A stretch of DNA of 64,000 nt, taken from NCBI RefSeq assembly GCF_947507565.1, contig NC_089187.1:1550001-1614000 (forward strand). Reading direction: 5' to 3'. Below are positions 11,744-22,140 of this stretch, piece by piece. The first letter of the stretch is position 1; each line of letters opens with the position of its first letter. The DNA comes from Oscarella lobularis. Its lineage: Eukaryota; Porifera; Homoscleromorpha; Homosclerophorida; Oscarellidae. The notes beneath the pieces are model-generated. The model was not told the DNA's origin and searched no databases. It saw only the letters and a list, made by a program, of their open reading frames with translations. The translations under genes and the position numbers were made by a program.

Positions 11744-12415
11744 ATGGAATTTCTGCCCAAAAGAAAAAATAGAGGCCAAAAGCTTATGACCATTGCAGCA
11801 AAGTTGTCTTCAGAGGTTTTCAATCACGGAGCATTTGCCTACGACAGAAAAATGAATCTCCGTGGCACGCCACCAGGAAGACAGTCAGTACGCATTTTCA
11901 AAGCTACCGACGTTACTCGACGTTATTACCGCGTGCTAAAAAGCACGGAATTCTGGACAAAGAACATGTATCTACAAAAGAGACAGAAAAAAGCGATTCA
12001 GACGCAGCAATCAAGAACGGAAGGTCCAATGTATGTTCCAGGAGGATTCGGTGGTGATCGGGACAATGATGAAGGACGAGGTAGAGGCAGAGGAAGTGGG
12101 AGAGGGAGAGGGAAAAGCCGGGGCAAAGGGAAAGGAAAAGGAAGAGATCGTACCGAGATCTCGCGCAAAAAGCAACGATCGTTACGATGCCAGGACAAAG
12201 AGCCCCACACGGTAGTGATTCTGACTCCAGCGACGACGGCAACGAAGCGGCAGTCATCCGCAGCCTTATCGCTTCGAGTCAGGCAAAAGAGGGCACCGAC
12301 AGCGCCCCCGTCTGAGATCAGCCATTTGCCTCGAACCGCTCAGCCAACAACAGCTCGAACCAACTATCGGAGATACGGGTATTTTAAAGACGATACGTTA
12401 TATCGATATTTTTAA
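11744..12415 (+). CDS. Unrecognised basic, Gly/Arg-rich protein; a relative lies at 44085-44650
   Basis: 223 codons. Residues 1-105 look like a real domain (SSEVFNHGAFAYDRKMN, LKSTEFWTKNMYLQKRQKK, TEGPMYVPGGFGG). After that the frame is a GRGRGRG/GKGKGKGR tail. Other frames of the tail also read plausibly (acidic SDSDSSDDGNE in one), so a frameshift inside the repetitive purine-rich tract is likely. The minus strand at about 44530-44640 carries the same block, xLRGTEFWLRH...QKK...VEGPMYEAGGFG, so this is a dispersed family, probably from a mobile element. The function is unknown. Confidence 0.4.
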   Translation: MEFLPKRKNRGQKLMTIAAKLSSEVFNHGAFAYDRKMNLRGTPPGRQSVRIFKATDVTRRYYRVLKSTEFWTKNMYLQKRQKKAIQTQQSRTEGPMYVPGGFGGDRDNDEGRGRGRGSGRGRGKSRGKGKGKGRDRTEISRKKQRSLRCQDKEPHTVVILTPATTATKRQSSAALSLRVRQKRAPTAPPSEISHLPRTAQPTTARTNYRRYGYFKDDTLYRYF

Positions 12416-12500
12416 TTTAATATCATTTCGTATCGATACATATCGATACAATACTTACCTCACGCTATTTTTATTTCCATATGAACTAAAACTTTTACAT
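12416..12500. other. AT-rich tract with TATCGATA words
   Basis: Repeated CGATA/TATCG words at 12400-12450 (ATATCGATA, GTATCGATAC, ATATCGATAC) between an ORF end and a hAT relic. No gene is seen. Confidence 0.4.
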
Positions 12501-12741
12501 TCAAGACAAACAATCGTTCAAGAACAAAAACATGTTCACGTTGCTAAGTTTTAACCTGCTTCGAAGATCAGAGATGAGCTCGCCGGACACGGAAAACAGC
12601 CTCTCTGATGGGACGCTTGTTCCGACTAGCTGAAGAACTTTTTAGCTAGCTCACTCAAAACCGGGTACTGTGCTTCATTTTCTTTCCACCACTGAAGTGC
12701 ATCAAAAAGTTCGCCTGAGTTGGGATGAATTAAAAATTCAT
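12501..12741 (-). pseudogene. hAT transposase C-terminal (dimerisation) fragment
   Basis: The minus-strand frames give GELFDALQWWKENEAQYPVL, SELAKKFFS, then after a one-base shift LVGTSVPSERLFSVSGELIS and DLRSRLKLSNVNMFLFLNDC with a stop at 12501-12503. PSERLFS..G....D.R..L is the hallmark of the hAT dimerisation domain at the C-terminus of hAT transposases. A one-base frameshift near 12640 and the absence of the upstream part mark it as a relic. Confidence 0.8.
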
Positions 12742-12936
12742 TACCTTAGTTCACCGAAATCTACGTTGTTGATATACAGCTACGGAAGTCTCTTCAGCGA
12801 AGAACAAGGCGAACAGTTCAAGGGATTCACTGCACATTTGGCATAGAGCACTTGCGATTGACGTCACAGAGCTAACCGTTCCCGTATTTCCGCAGGGAAA
12901 GGCGAGTACACAGGCAGGCGTAGGCATGGCTCGATC

Positions 12937-14050
12937 ATGGCACTTGGATGCCGCGCACAAGACTCGAAAGCTTCCGGCGTGAAGTTCTATAGGTTTCCGC
13001 GCGACCCAGAATGTCGTGTGAAGTGGATCGCGGCGATTCGGCGAAAAGATTTCAAGCCGTCGGAGCACTCGGTGCTCTGCAGTCAGCATTTTGTTGTCGG
13101 TACGCTCTCCCCTGGTTTCAAAACATTCTGCACAGTTAGGATTCTACATGCAGGAGCGAAAAGCGACAATCCTCTCTCACCCGCTTACGTTCCGTCGATT
13201 TTCTCTCATACCTGTCGAATGAAAATCAGCAATCGACTGAGAAAATGCGTTGATTTCACCGCTCTATCGCCAATCATCGCAAGCGCGCAATGAGATTTCG
13301 AGAGGAAGAAGAGAAGCAGTCGAGGGCGAGAGCAAGGCGAGAATACAGAGCCTGAAGGTGCTGTGGCCGCTGATCTTCCTCCTGACGTCACCGTCCCACC
13401 CCCATCTGATGTCCCCGAGAATGATGCTCCGACTGGAACTGCATCTTTTCGCGCTCAGACAGATTTGTCTTTACAGCAGCACGTCGATGCCATAGATGAT
13501 CAGGAAGAAGGTCAAGTGGAGACCATCCAGAAGAGGATGCGGCTTTCCTTCATTGGAATTGATGTGCTCAGATGAAAATTTTGTTAGAAATTTCACCGGG
13601 CTTCCAGCGTTCAGCTTGCTCGAAATGATATTAGATCTTGTATTGCCAAGTCTTCCAATGGCCGCCAAAAGGGAAATCAATCGATTTCCGGCTCTTCTTT
13701 GTTGTCTTATGAAAGTTCATATGGGTTGCACGAATTTCGACCTTGGGTATCGTTTTGGCATGCACGAATCGTCGATCGGACGTCTTTTTCGAAAATGGAT
13801 TAATATTCTCAGAGTTCCACTTTCCTTTTTCATCTTCTGGCCCGAACGAAAACTATTACAAAGAACGATGCCTCCAGCATTCAGCGAGAGTACGGGAAAA
13901 AGGTCGTTTCGATTATAGACTGTTTCGAGCTTTTCATCGAGACGCCTGGCGACAATTTTCGAAACAAGTGCACGTGGTCCCAGTACAAGCATCACAATAC
14001 CGCCAAGTACCTAATCGGGCAACGACGAATCACCACCGCCGCGTACACGA
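12937..14050 (+). pseudogene. THAP-domain DDE transposase relic (DDE_Tnp_4 type)
   Basis: The start reads MALGCRAQDSKASGVKFYRF, then KWIAAIRRKDFKPSEHSVLC and SQHF, a THAP zinc-binding DNA-binding domain. A 54-bp intron (13100-13153, GT...AG) restores the usual VVGAKSDNPLSPAYVPSIF. The first THAP cysteine is not visible upstream. After a Pro/Asp-rich linker, the frame at 13540-13900 gives an HTH-like segment (FDLGYRFGMHESSIGRLFRK). After another shift, [13 protein letters not shown] and [17 protein letters not shown] follow (13905-14020), matching the start of the DDE_Tnp_4 nuclease fold. Several frameshifts and loss of the C-terminal half mark it as dead. THAP plus this nuclease is known from IS4EU/ISL2EU-type elements. 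No terminal repeats were found. Confidence 0.7.
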
Positions 14051-15100
14051 CCGCCGTTGGCGCCGCTCGCCGCTTCTCGACCTCGCAGGGTTCTACGTGC
14101 AAACGTGCACAGCGCTGACGAACGCGGAAATGCGGCTCGCGGAACACAGAAAATATTCGCAGACAGGTCATCGCCCAATAGGGATTACCTGCAACCTCAA
14201 TATTAACCCGTTTCGTCCGCGGGACACGTCAATCCTAGACATTCTCGCAGCAAGGAAAAAGGTATATCAACAGAGTATCTTGGATGCTCTGGTGACCCAA
14301 GGTACGATGGTCGTTAGAGGTCCTCGAAGAGGATCAGGTTTTGCAAGGGCAATTTGCCGGGGACCTAATCTGGAACCAGTTCTACTGCATAGTGAGTGAC
14401 AGACAAGCCAACACCTTCAAAAAACAAAAATGTTAGACGAAGACAGTATTTGGAATTGACATTCGTGTTTAGGTCGCATTTACATCGATGGAAATATTTT
14501 CAAAGTCGCCAGTTGGGTCTCGCGGGGTGCACGCGTAGCAAACGTAGAGTAGAGACGTCGTGTACACGTAAAAGATTTCATAGAAATTTTTATCTAATAA
14601 AACCCGGAACTAAACCGAAATTACACAATCGTGCGTCGCGCGGCGTGGTGTAGACCAGGTGCCTCTTCGTCGTCCAATCACAGAGTGGCTCCCACGTCAC
14701 CGGCCACTCCCCCTTGGCAACGGCCGATTCAAACCAAGACCGCGCGGGTAGTCGGACGAGGCGCTTTCGCCACACACGCGTCGACGACAAGTTGCCGCGG
14801 TGATCGTCGCTGCGACCTGTTCCAGCCAGAGTCGAAAACGAACAATCCAGCGAGCCGACGACGGCGATGGACGATCGCGATCCCCGTGTATTCCGACTAC
14901 CCCGATTCTCCACCAAGTTGTGGCCGGTTGCCGGTAGGAGTGGCTGTGGGGAAGTTGCAGTGACGCGTGGGGCGCGGTATTTGCTAAGAGTTGAGTTGTG
15001 GTGTACTGCTTTCTTGTTCTCTCTTAGAAACACACTTCCCGGATCTACGTACCCGGACTAAACGGAGAACTACAAACTGCTACACTTAATACCCCGCAGT
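14051..15100. other. No recognisable gene
   Basis: An open frame runs on to 14399 (plus) with a coding-looking segment (LNINPFRPRDTSILDILAAR), but I do not recognise it. 14400-15100 is GC-rich, with open frames on both strands and no domain. Confidence 0.35.
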
Positions 15101-15109
15101 ACCAAATCT

Positions 15110-15310
15110 AGTTATTGCTGCGCTGCCGCAAACGGATCTCCCATGCCAGACACAACCTGCCAATGCCTGACACCAGCCAGGTAAGATATGATGGTGCTAT
15201 GGTCTTGCCTTCTGACCCTAAAGCCCCACAAAACCCCGCAGGAAAATGTTCCGACGCGGGCAACGTCGTCAGTCTCCGCTGGCATTAGAAACGGGCAAAG
15301 TGATGCTCCA
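15110..15310 (-). pseudogene. DIRS-type tyrosine recombinase relic (N-terminal fragment)
   Basis: Minus-strand frames read LPASEHFPAGFCGALGSEGK and, shifted by one base, HSTIISYLAGVRHWQVVSGM. The intact element at 31181-31573 has VPASEHLLSLFCASLANEEK followed by STIKSYLAGVRHWHVVCGSG. The relic therefore comes from the RT/recombinase junction of a related element. It is too short and shifted to be functional. Confidence 0.65.
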
Positions 15311-15689
15311 CGGTGCGCTACGCCCAGCGAGTTGAGTACGCCACGCAAAGCGCAGAAAATTTCCGAACCGCGATCTCCACTCTTATCTCCCCTAAAACGG
15401 CATTTTTCCAACGACCATATTAGTACACGTACGTTATCTTTGCCTCTCCGTCAAGGCGGAAGAAAGCAGAACTTGTTCCATTTAAAGAAAAATAAACAGT
15501 TGACGGGGTTTGAAAAAAGGCTAATGATAGATGTGAAGAAATGCATTTTTAACCGGACAAAACATCAATACGTGGTGTCAAAGATCTAAAAACTGCGCGC
15601 AAAGGCAAGGTGGAATTATGTGGCCACTACGAAAATCAATTGTTTTGACCTTTTCTTAAGTATCTAATTCCGCGCTTTAGGTCTAAGCA

Positions 15690-15934
15690 TAGATAGAAGA
15701 ACAGAGGGATTGGACACTCCCCGTTATCACGTGACGTTTCGTGGATCCAGGGTAGTTACGCTAACGCCCGGATGTGACTGACTTTTCTGGCTCGAATCGC
15801 ACTGAACACGGTACAATACCATTATCTAAACTGCGAACACCTTTAGAGCTTCTTGTTCGACGCCGCAAAAAGTTTGAAATTGCATGTAATTGCGCGTATG
15901 CAGGGTTTATTCGGTTGTTATTGGCGCCTCTGAC
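15690..15934 (+). repeat. Left 245-bp terminal inverted repeat
   Basis: Pairs with 16261-16505, is equal in length and differs by scattered substitutions. It contains ATCACGTGAC at 15726-15735. Confidence 0.85.
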
Positions 15935-16260
15935 GGGTCAGAAAGAGGGATGAGGCTATCAGACTTGGCCGAGCTTTGACGGGGTCAATGACGGGAGTAC
16001 TTACGTGTGCAGAGACGCGATCGCTTTCGTAGTGGCATGTTTTCCGAACTAGAACATCAAGAATCAGTTGCTCATTTTTTCGGTTAATTTAAGCCGTAAG
16101 TATAAACAGGGTTGACTGAAAACAGTGCTCTTGGTGCATTGCAGTCTTTCGGTAATTCGAATAATAAGATAGCGAGAACACGCCGGTGATGTTTGTGAGT
16201 TCCTAGGAAAGACACTTGGTATACAGACAATTGCGTCGGGAGGTCGCCAACTCGTCCGCA

Positions 16261-16505
16261 GTCAGAGGCGCCAATGACAACCGAATAAACCCTGCGTACG
16301 CGACTACATGCAATTCCAATCGTTTTGCGGCGTCGAACAAGAAGCTTTAAAGGTGCTCGCAGTTTAGATAAGGGTATTGTACAGTGTTCAGTGCGATTCG
16401 ACCCAAAAAAGTCAATCGCATGAGGGCGCGAACGTAACTACCCTGGACCCTCAAAAAGTCACGTGATAACGGAGAGTGTCCAATCCCTCTCTTCTTCTAT
16501 CTATT
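16261..16505 (-). repeat. Right 245-bp terminal inverted repeat
   Basis: Inverted copy of 15690-15934. GTCACGTGAT is at 16458-16467. Confidence 0.85.
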
Positions 16506-16514
16506 GTCTAAGCA

Positions 16515-17350
16515 AGCATCAGCGGTTATTGATGTATTCAAAAGATGCACTGTGTATGGTCCAGCCGACGTAAACCACCTGTGTTGTAACCTGCTTATAA
16601 AAAAATTACACTTGATAAACAAAATTCACATGAACGATACAAATTCAGTTACTATTAGCTTGCCTTAATTCCTTAAACGTTGCTCCTTTAAGGCAACGTA
16701 TAGTGTCTCCAACGTCATTAATTCGACGGATTGATACAGTCTGATAGTCAACGTAATGACCTTCGTCTGAAACAACATTTTTTGGGCAAGTTCAATATAC
16801 TTTTTTAACGTTTGTCATTGTGCAGTGTAACTAAAATGCAGTCTTAGTTTTACTTTGGGCTGTGGTACACTGAAGTGAGTCCGTGGCAGCATAGGTAAAA
16901 TAAAAGAAGGGATTGGTAACTCGCGTTATCGCGTGATCCGTCCTGTAGAACGTGGGTGAAGCAAGGCGTTTGTAGCCTTTTGTTCGCTTGTCCCGTATAC
17001 ATTTTCCGAGTTCGTGTTCTTTTCGCCTTAGTTGAAACAATTGTCTGAAGCGAAAGTGTTCTGAGATATCAGCTAATGGTAAGGTGCCGTTCAAATAACG
17101 CCGAAGTAGTATGGTCGGCTAGCGATACACGAATACGCCTACGCGCCAAACGGGGGTCGTCGTATGTTTAAATACATAATCGCGCTTGGCTCCACCTACG
17201 AGTTATTACCGGGAGAACACACAGAGTCGCGGCACGGCACTTTCTACAGAGCTCGATCGCTTGGTCTCTTCGCCAACAGCCATTCTAGATAACTGATGCA
17301 GTTAGGAACGCAAACGCGGCTTGCTTAGCACTGCTTTCGGGAGATTTTTT
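16515..17350. other. No gene; contains a degenerate third copy of the element terminus
   Basis: AGAAGGGATTGGTAACTC followed by GCGTTATCGCGTGAT at about 16902-16935 resembles the terminus at 15698-15735. The rest shows no domain. Confidence 0.4.
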
Positions 17351-19149
17351 CAATGCCTTGTTTTCCTGCTTAGGCATGCCTCGAGTCCGTTTACGCGAAA
17401 GAAAGGTTCGCGAAAGGGTGCGGTATCTTCATCGTCGTCCCTGCCTGAGCCCCACTGACCTTAGAAAGAGACACCAAGCTCGTCTCTGCAGCTCCCTGCA
17501 TCGGAATATCTTCAGACGGACACTCCAGCGTCGGTTCCGTTGCCTTATGTGCCGCCTTGCCCCGAGACTGCCACAACTGCTTCGGTACGGTTTTCGTCTG
17601 CCCCGTCACGTTTTGCCGCAGAGACTCCCTCCCCTGCTTCCCAGCCTAAAGAGAGTTCCGTCCGGTAGGTCATGACGAGCGGATGGACGTGGCAACTAGT
17701 GTATCTTATTAAAGACAGCTGTCTTTGTAGTTGACGGCCTTTGCGACAGCAGCTGTATCTTTCGCAGATCAATGAGCTTCTTTGTTTGCCATATAAATTC
17801 TCTAGCAAAAGAATTGGGAACGCCTCTGTTCGACGAATTAGTTTGTGATAAACGGTGGACAATTGACTACTACAGGCAAGTACATCGAGTATTCGATACC
17901 GCACCTTATGAGCCCACATCTTTCATCACGAGCACTGAAGCCAGTGCTTCTCATATCAAAGGAATGACGCATCACAAACAGTTTCGTAAAGCCTACTATG
18001 GTGGTAATTGATATTTAGACAACTAAATTTAGTGAAAAGGAAAGCATCGAATGTCCACTTTCAACGACGACTCGAAGTGTTGTTGGATTTGATCGACTTC
18101 TGGAAAGAAGGAAAAGAAGATTCTGTATTCGAAGTAGAAGGTAGAAAGGCTTCAATATACATTGCAGACTTTAGTTAATATGTATAGACGCAAATATTAC
18201 ATGATAAATAAATAATAATGCATAATAGATAAATTAATTAATTAATTAACTAATGAATAAATTAATAATATTAAACAGCGACCGGACGCTGAGATTGTTG
18301 CTCTCACTAGACAAATTCGATTCCGAACGATTCCGACCGAGAAGACGCTTCTTCAGGCAGATTATCAAAGCATCACTATAAAAATAGTGTTAATACTTAG
18401 AAAATGTGACTATTTTTTAGAAAGGAAAGATATTGTATTCTCCAAGAGCACAGACTCATCAAATGCAAAGGGTGCCAAACGAGAACGCTTTGAAAGAAAA
18501 TCAAACAACCAGTTTAGGTATCAATTTCTCAGTACCAATATAAGTGCTATTTTGTTTCCTCCTGACAGGAATTACGATGCCTCCAGCTGTAAAGGAAAAG
18601 ATCGCCCAAAGAAAACGAGCTGACTGTTATAGGGCTGGCTGCAAAGCGATTTAGAAAGGGTAAAGACCTCAGGAAACCGTCAACATTTTTCTCTATGCAC
18701 ACGAGAGGGAGGGACAAATGTAAGCACGTTGATGTACTTCTCCCCATTCCCTTTCAATGGGGTGGTACTAAATTATTTCATTAATTATTTAATCGTTTAA
18801 GGTTAATTAGCCTGATAGCACTGACCCGTGTCGAATCTGAATGCACGTAACATTCTCGTTAAATATTTGTCCTTTGCGCAGAGAGACCTTCTAAAAAGAA
18901 AAGCGTGAGAAAAATTCAGAGCTGTCCGTACCTCAAAGCAACTGGGCGGAGGACGTTTCTATATATTACTTGATTATTCTTGAGCGGAGTCGTAGCTGTT
19001 TTGAACAAATTTTTCGCTGTAAGCGTCGATCGCCGCGACGTGAGTGACGCCATACATTCCTAACTTTTCGTTTGTGATGTGTAATTTGTAGCCAAAATAG
19101 TCGGCGTAGTATGGTATTGGATTTGCTCAACGAGCAGCCGATGCCGGCG
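17351..19149. other. Unrecognised short ORFs, no confident gene
   Basis: 17358-17675 (plus) is Arg/Leu-rich, while another frame is Ser/Pro-rich. 17772-18010 encodes a 79-codon ORF (FDELVCDKRWTIDYYRQVHR) that looks coding but is unknown. 18180-18280 is an AATTA/TAAT low-complexity tract. I cannot assign a product. Confidence 0.3.
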
Positions 19150-19549
19150 CCGCCTTCTTTAAAGCCTGCCCCACCCTCGCCTACAAATGCGAGAAACTGG
19201 TTTGAAGCTACCTCATCGATTCCGTGCAGTCCCTGCGTCGCTAGCTAGGTACCCCTTCATCGTTTTTCTGCCGGTATGTTGGACCAACCTATACAGATAT
19301 CGCAGTTACATACGTCTGGTTTTTTTTCTGATCATATTACACGCCCTTCTTCACTTCGCGTTGCAGTTTATCGTCTGTGACAGCAGTGGTGCAGTGAATG
19401 TCGTGTTCTTTGCAATAGCGTCGAACACTGCGGGCACTAAAACCTCAAACACCGTGAAGCTGTTCCGTCAGCAGGTCCATTATTTTCTCGTGCGTGAAGC
19501 CTTGACCAATGTACGCTAGGATATCGTCTTCGTCTACCAACTCTTTCAT
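19150..19549 (-). pseudogene. Relic of an integrase/transposase-like protein, N-terminal HTH part
   Basis: From an ATG at 19547-19549 the frame reads MKELVDEDDILAYIGQGFTH, EKIMDLLTEQLHGV, stop, then GFSARSVRRYCKEHDIHCTT and DDKLQREVKKG. The pattern (short helix, G-F-[ST] turn, S.RS.RR recognition helix, basic linker) resembles the N-terminal HTH of rve-integrase-like mobile-element proteins in marine invertebrates. The stop and the loss of frame beyond 19330 mark it as dead. It lies next to the TIR element, which inserted at 19612. Confidence 0.4.
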
Positions 19550-19612
19550 CGCGCGATTGGGTAGCAGCGCTAAATTTCCTACATTTTACGCTAGTTCTAA
19601 CCCGGGCCACCT

Positions 19613-20099
19613 TAGGCTCGAGGGTCCAGCCCGTTGCTTCGCCTAACGCGCGCGACGCGTTAGTCTCCACAACAGGCTGGACCCAACTGATTCACGTGAC
19701 CTTAGCCGGCCAATCATGGCCGAGTATTACGAATTCCTCCTTCCTGGCGCTGATTCGTTCGTTTGATGTCACGTGATAAACACAACTATTTTTAGCCCTG
19801 CGTGTAATCGTAATGCGGGCTACCGATGCGAAGCGTTGCGACGAGCAAGAGGCGTACCGAAGGCCGAACGGCGTCGATCTCAGATAAGTTTTCTCAACTT
19901 GAGCCCAGCGAACGCGATTCTTTGTGGTCCCTCGTTTAGTTTTGCTCGCAGCGCGAGCTCGCGGCGACCCACGAAGAAGATCGCACGCGCAATGAACGAT
20001 TTAGTCATGAGAACGTCGATTAGATCGCCTATTTACGCGTTTCTCTCGGCGTAATAGCGCGCTACGGTAAGTAAATACCTTGCGGATCGACGTCTTTAG
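19613..20099 (+). repeat. Left 487-bp terminal inverted repeat
   Basis: Contains nested palindromes: GGGTCCAGCC...GGCTGGACCC and CTAACGCG...CGCGTTAG near the tip, and two E-boxes (19691-19700, 19768-19777). The inner boundary falls exactly on CTTTAG, three bases before the helicase ATG. An open frame of 93 codons inside it is kept in the other TIR only because the repeats are alike. Confidence 0.92.
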
Positions 20100-20101
20100 C
20101 T

Positions 20102-22119
20102 ATGGCTTCTGTTCACGCGAGCGGTGAAGACATTCAGCGTGGGTTAGTCGATGTCCTTTCTCGATACACTGCCATTGCGCGACCTTTGAAAGAGAAACAG
20201 CTGGAGTCATTAATTAGTGTTTTGAAAGGAAGGGACACCTTCGCTATTCTTCCGACGGGCTACGGAAAGTCCCTAATATACCACTTACTGCCACTGGTGC
20301 ACGACTGCGTATCTAACCGACATTCAAAGGCTTTGATCCTCGTTGTCTCGCCCCTGACGCAGCTCATCGCTGATCAGCTAGACAGGCTTACAAAAATGGC
20401 TATTCGTGGAGTAGTTTTAACCGAAAAGGATGGAAGGAAGTCAATCATGCCTGAAGTTTCTCACGCATTCTCAAGTCCTGAAACAATTCTGTCGTTAGGG
20501 TGGAGGAGCGCTCTCCGGAGGGATGTCTTGAAGGAACGGTTGATTGCAGTTGTAATCGACGAAGTACACTGCGTTACTGAGTGCTAAGTGAACACTAACG
20601 TGCAACTCTATACGTATTACCTAGCGCAAATTTAGGGGAATGAACGAGAGGAAACGACAGGCTAGGGCATTTAGAGAGTGGTACAGCCACTTAGGCGAAA
20701 TTAGGGCTCTGGTGGAACACGACGTTCCATTCTTGTGCCTCACCGCCACTGCTTCGGAAAGCACACAACGGAAGATATCAAAGATCTTGTGCCTAAAAAA
20801 TCCGGCAATTATTAAAGCAAACCCTGATCGGCCAAACATAAAGTACGTCATTGAGAGGACGTCAGAAAAACCAGAGGAGACATTTTTCTGGCTGATCGAG
20901 CTGCTAAGGGAAAAGGGGAAGATGACTCCAAAAACAATCATTTACTGTCGAAGCCTAAAAGAGTGTGGATTACTCTACGACGCCTTTCGAACGGCTTTGC
21001 CTGGAGCTTCTTCGTACGCCTCACCTGAGTTACCCATGACTTTTCGACATCGACTGTACGCAATGTACCACAGATCTACTGATTGCGAAATCAAGTACTT
21101 TGTTGCTTCGTCGTTAGCTGCGCTGGATTCTGTGTGCAGAATCGTTTTCGCTACTGTGGCGTTGGGAATGGGTTTGGACTTTCCAGACGTTCGATACATA
21201 ATTAACTACGGTCCGCCCAATACGATTGACCAGTATTCTCAGCAATGCGGAAGGGCAGGGCGGGATGGCAAGTTCTCCACAGCATTTCTGCTTTGGCATT
21301 CACGGCAGCTGAGAACGGCAAGTGCAGAAATGAAGCGTTACTTGCACAATACCAGTGAATGTCGTCGAAAGCTGCTCCTTAAAGAATTCGGATGGGAATT
21401 GCCAAAGTCCTATACTCTACCACACTTTTGCTGCGACGTCTGTGCAAAATATTGTAACTGCGGCCAGGAGGACTGCCAGAAGGCAACGCCGATCATGAAA
21501 TCCAAAAAGCTGTTCTGCTTTCTTGTGAGGTAGACCTTTGCAATAAATTTCTGTTCCTCTAAACATCAATTAATAGTGATTTGCGCAGAAAGTGAATGAG
21601 GAAAAACAACCGCCTAGAGAACGTTGCCTTGAAAGTGAAATTCTTCTGAAAGAAACTTTTAGGGAAATTAAAATCAACAAATTCACAATTCCAACTTACA
21701 GTCTCACTATCGGAACTTGGATATCTGAAGACCTCATCAGTGATGTGTTAGCCAATTATCCCTTGCTTTTCACCTCTTCGGACTGCATGGAGCTCTTTCC
21801 ATCAGTAGGAGGAAAGGCGCAGGCGCGTCTGGTGATTTCAGTGATTGATGAAGTCTTTGGTGATACGGAGGAAAAGCTGCAGATTGCAGACGAGCTTAAA
21901 GTGGCTCATGAAGCGTGCTTCCGCGGAATACATTGTTCTCAGGCAGAAAGAGACAGCGACAGCAGCATTTCGTCTTGCACAAGCCTTTCGAGCACTGACG
22001 ATGAGAACGACGACGTTAGCCCACTTGGACTGCAGAAAGCAGTAGCTTCGGCAGACGACAGGGGCAAAGAAGACATACAGCAAGCAGTAGAAGACGAAGA
22101 CGAAACGAACGAACTCTGA
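20102..22119 (+). pseudogene. RecQ-like DNA helicase of the TIR element, splice donor mutated
   Basis: SF2 helicase motifs in order. Exon 1 (20102-20583) has Walker A LPTGYGKS and DEVH box VVIDEVHCVTEW. Exon 2 (20636-21524) has LTATAS, TIIYCRS, FATVALGMGLDFPDV and QQCGRAGRDG, then the Cys cluster CCDVC..YCNCGQEDC of the RecQ zinc-binding region. Exon 3 (21589-22119) is an acidic Ser/Asp-rich tail. Intron 2 (21525-21588, 64 bp) is GT-AG. Intron 1 (20584-20635) restores the frame exactly, but its donor reads CTAAGT instead of GTAAGT, so the frame runs into a stop at 20585. ATG at 20102 is chosen because it sits directly after the TIR. The likely role is DNA unwinding during transposition or repair of the donor site, inferred from gene content. 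Confidence 0.9.
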
Positions 22120-22140
22120 ATTTAATATCATATTGTGACT

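Larger units (their letters stand above)
15690..16505. mobile_element. 816-bp non-autonomous element with long inverted repeats
   Basis: It is bounded by direct copies of GTCTAAGCA (15681-15689 and 16506-16514), a 9-bp target duplication. The ends are inverted copies of TAGATAGAAGAA...AGAGGGATTGGACACTC. Each inverted repeat is 245 bp, and between them are about 326 bp with no gene. The terminal 48 bases match the element end at 62496, so this is a deletion derivative of that family. Long TIRs and a 9-bp duplication are typical of MULE-like elements. The class assignment is inferred. Confidence 0.85.

Noticed and set aside
13743-14399. A separate plus-strand gene downstream of the THAP relic
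   Set aside because: The first half overlaps the transposase text in another frame and only a short unrecognised segment at the end looks coding.
19773-20054. A 93-codon ORF kept in both TIRs (19773-20054 and 25748-25467)
   Set aside because: Its conservation equals that of the whole TIR, it has no domain, and the element's genes start outside it.
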